Source of the DNA: Nitrososphaerota archaeon
Lineage (GTDB): Archaea > Thermoproteota > Nitrososphaeria > Nitrososphaerales > Gagatemarchaeaceae
Assembly (NCBI GenBank): GCA_016200045.1
Contig: JACQFN010000008.1
Location: forward strand, 62,001 to 126,000
DNA length: 64,000 nt
Direction: 5' to 3'
Of the stretch, positions 62,720-64,000 are shown piece by piece (position 1 is the first letter of the stretch; every line of letters starts with the position of its first letter). The position numbers and the translations under genes were made by a program. The notes below the pieces were generated by a model. That model was not told the origin of the DNA and searched no databases. It worked only from the letters and a program-made list of their open reading frames with translations.

Positions 62720-62876
62720 CCAGGATGCCTCGCATACCACCGAATATTAAGGCTTCTCTTGGCTTTGGTTCTGTCGCGCAGGTCGGGACGGCGGCCTGAA
62801 AGGGCCTCCTCGACTACTCTCGCACCTTTCTGTTGGTGTGACGGATTCGAACTTTTCGGATCATCGTCACCTGGTA

Positions 62877-62972
62877 TCACTCTTGGGACTCAGATCTCTT
62901 GATGGATTCCGTGCGCAGTTGCGCCCCACATCGAGCGCAACAGGCATACCGCCAAGAGCAGGCGGTCTGCAT
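62877..62972 (-). pseudogene. Zinc-ribbon remnant
   Basis: A 31-codon frame ending CCARCGAQLRTES... closely resembles the C-terminal knuckle of the zinc-ribbon membrane protein at 10582-10899 (YCARCGANLRRREST). The DNA is also alike over about 60 bases (GTGCGCAGTTGCGCCCCACA here against TGCGTAGGTTCGCCCCGCAC there). The membrane helices and a clean first CxxC are absent, so this is a fragment. Confidence 0.45.
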
Positions 62973-63104
62973 TTGATGTGCTACTTCAGGTTTGTATCCG
63001 ATGCACAGTGTCTTGTGAGAGGTTAGCCCGGCTACGCTATCGCATGTTAATGCTAATTCGTCTCAGTGTCTCTCGGCCGAGATTCAGGCAACTTCAACCG
63101 GATA

Positions 63105-63148
63105 GGCCCGGTAGGAACCAAACTTGAATGGGTCCGGAAAGTGGATTC
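63105..63148 (-). repeat. tRNA-tail-like repeat, copy H
   Basis: It shares GGCCCGGT and the 3' part GGGTCCGGAAAGTGGATTC with copies D and E, nearly 27 kb away. It starts 110 bases after the stop of the secreted protein gene at 63259. The rest of the gap 62741-63258 holds only the zinc-ribbon remnant. Confidence 0.65.
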
Positions 63149-63258
63149 TTTGCCGAGGCAAGCCCTGCGTATCTCGGAAAGAGCCGAAGATGAGCCGCGT
63201 TGTCATCAAAGGAGTTTTTCCTGCAATAAGCGGATTGAGGAGAAATCCGGACCTACTA

Positions 63259-63705
63259 TTAGGCTGTGACGTGCACGGTCACGGTGACATCACTGCCGTG
63301 GCTATTCGGCGCGTCTATAGTCGCGTAAATCCACACAACCCAAGGCCCAGGACCAGAACAACCGGGGGCAAAGGCATAATATGTGTCGACCCCGATCGTT
63401 ACGCTGTAATCATGGGGGAGCGTAACACTGCACCACTCTTGGAATCTGGCTACGTCATGTGATGAGGTTATTGTCACTGTAACCGAACCGCAGGTCGTCG
63501 TTGTACACACTATACCACTGCTGTAGTACGTGTATTTGTGACCGTTGTTGATTCCAACGTAGCCATGTGCGGTGGTGTGACTCGCGTAGGCAGGAGGCAC
63601 GGCCGCGAAGGCAAGTCCCAGAACGGAGCAAATCATCAAAGAAGCCTTCGCCACGGACGAGCCGTTCATCCATCTGCGGTCCCTGGAACCAAGGACAGAC
63701 TTCAT
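63259..63705 (-). CDS. Small secreted protein
   Basis: About 148 residues with a signal peptide (ASLMICSVLGLAFAAVPPAYA) and a beta-sandwich-like mature part with four cysteines, rich in Thr, Ser and His (SHTTAHGYVG). No family recognised. ATG 63705 fits a TATA-like CCTTAAG on the minus strand near 63750; ATG 63669 would give a shorter, more normal signal peptide. Confidence 0.6.
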   Translation of the reverse strand: MKSVLGSRDRRWMNGSSVAKASLMICSVLGLAFAAVPPAYASHTTAHGYVGINNGHKYTYYSSGIVCTTTTCGSVTVTITSSHDVARFQEWCSVTLPHDYSVTIGVDTYYAFAPGCSGPGPWVVWIYATIDAPNSHGSDVTVTVHVTA

Positions 63706-63750
63706 GCCATTAGTGAACGTGGGAAAACTAGATAGTGATTTTTGCGGCAC

Positions 63751-64000
63751 TTAAGGGGGGGAAATCAAGTCGAGAGACGCAAGCGAGGGCTCGTCGAAGT
63801 CTCGATTTACATTCAGGGTATGGCATGCCACTGGAATCAAAGAAACTCTCCGACTCGCACCCTTTATTAACGTAGGAGGATGAAGATAGGCGTTTCCTTA
63901 TTGCGGAAACATCGAGCTCTCGTGTGCTTCGAAAAAGGGTATTAGAACAGGGACGGCAAGGAGAAGTGGCCTAAGGAATAGAATGTTCCTGGATGAGAAT
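63751..64000. other. End of window, possible promoter
   Basis: A TATA-like CTTTATTAACG (63860-63870) is followed by AGGAGG and an ATG at 63880 that opens only 21 codons. An ATG at 63983 runs off the window and may begin a gene. Nothing firmer can be said. Confidence 0.3.

Overview
The window is archaeal chromosomal DNA. Direct signs are an archaeal histone, deoxyhypusine synthase, ribosomal protein eS17, an AK6/Fap7-type kinase, a KEOPS Cgi121 subunit with Sua5 and Tan1, archaeal-type triosephosphate isomerase and class I aldolase, a tRNA-Cys with a small intron, and TATA boxes about 25 bases ahead of many start codons (leaderless transcripts, often with TTG or GTG starts). A fused CoxA-CoxC oxidase with cupredoxins points to an aerobic Thermoproteota/Nitrososphaeria-like lineage. 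Acid-type secreted proteases (sedolisin S53, glutamic peptidase G1) fit an acidic, organic-rich habitat. The lineage is an inference; no rRNA is present.

Layout. 0-5.8 kb: respiratory copper module (atypical CuA-like cupredoxin, CoxB, CoxA-C fusion, small subunit IV, blue copper protein), intron-bearing tRNA-Cys and a Cys-motif membrane protein. 5.9-10.9 kb: K+-independent proton-pumping pyrophosphatase, two unknown membrane proteins, deoxyhypusine synthase, zinc-ribbon membrane protein. 11.3-19.4 kb: a giant RHS/YD-repeat surface protein translationally coupled to a membrane-anchored sedolisin. 19.8-23 kb: small accessory cluster (HTH/coiled-coil protein, zinc-ribbon protein). 23-29.5 kb: housekeeping and peptidases (AK6, MsrA, S9 peptidase, broken Ftr1-like permease, PepF).

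29.5-45 kb is accessory DNA. It has surface proteins (one with a Hint domain, one PQQ-like propeller, one kelch-like repeat protein), a VapBC-type toxin-antitoxin pair, then an integrated element with an ATPase, AbrB and winged-helix regulators, a nuclease-like protein and a tyrosine recombinase next to a tRNA 3'-end fragment and an intact tRNA-Glu. Short repeats resembling the T-arm and acceptor end of tRNAs recur here and at 19.8 and 63.1 kb, mostly 45-180 bases downstream of minus-strand genes. This is the most unusual pattern in the window.

45-54.3 kb is the conserved core: histone, TatD, eS17, a SerK/ParB-like protein, a SAMP-like ubiquitin fold, Cgi121, Tan1, Sua5 (tRNA t6A and ac4C modification), then TIM, glutamate dehydrogenase, class I FBPase and aldolase (gluconeogenesis). 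54.3-64 kb holds two paralogous nucleotidyl cyclase-TPR proteins flanking a methyltransferase and surface proteins, then a G1 peptidase with a decayed tandem copy and another secreted protein. At least four genes are split by apparent single-base frameshifts, which are either assembly errors or real gene switching or decay.
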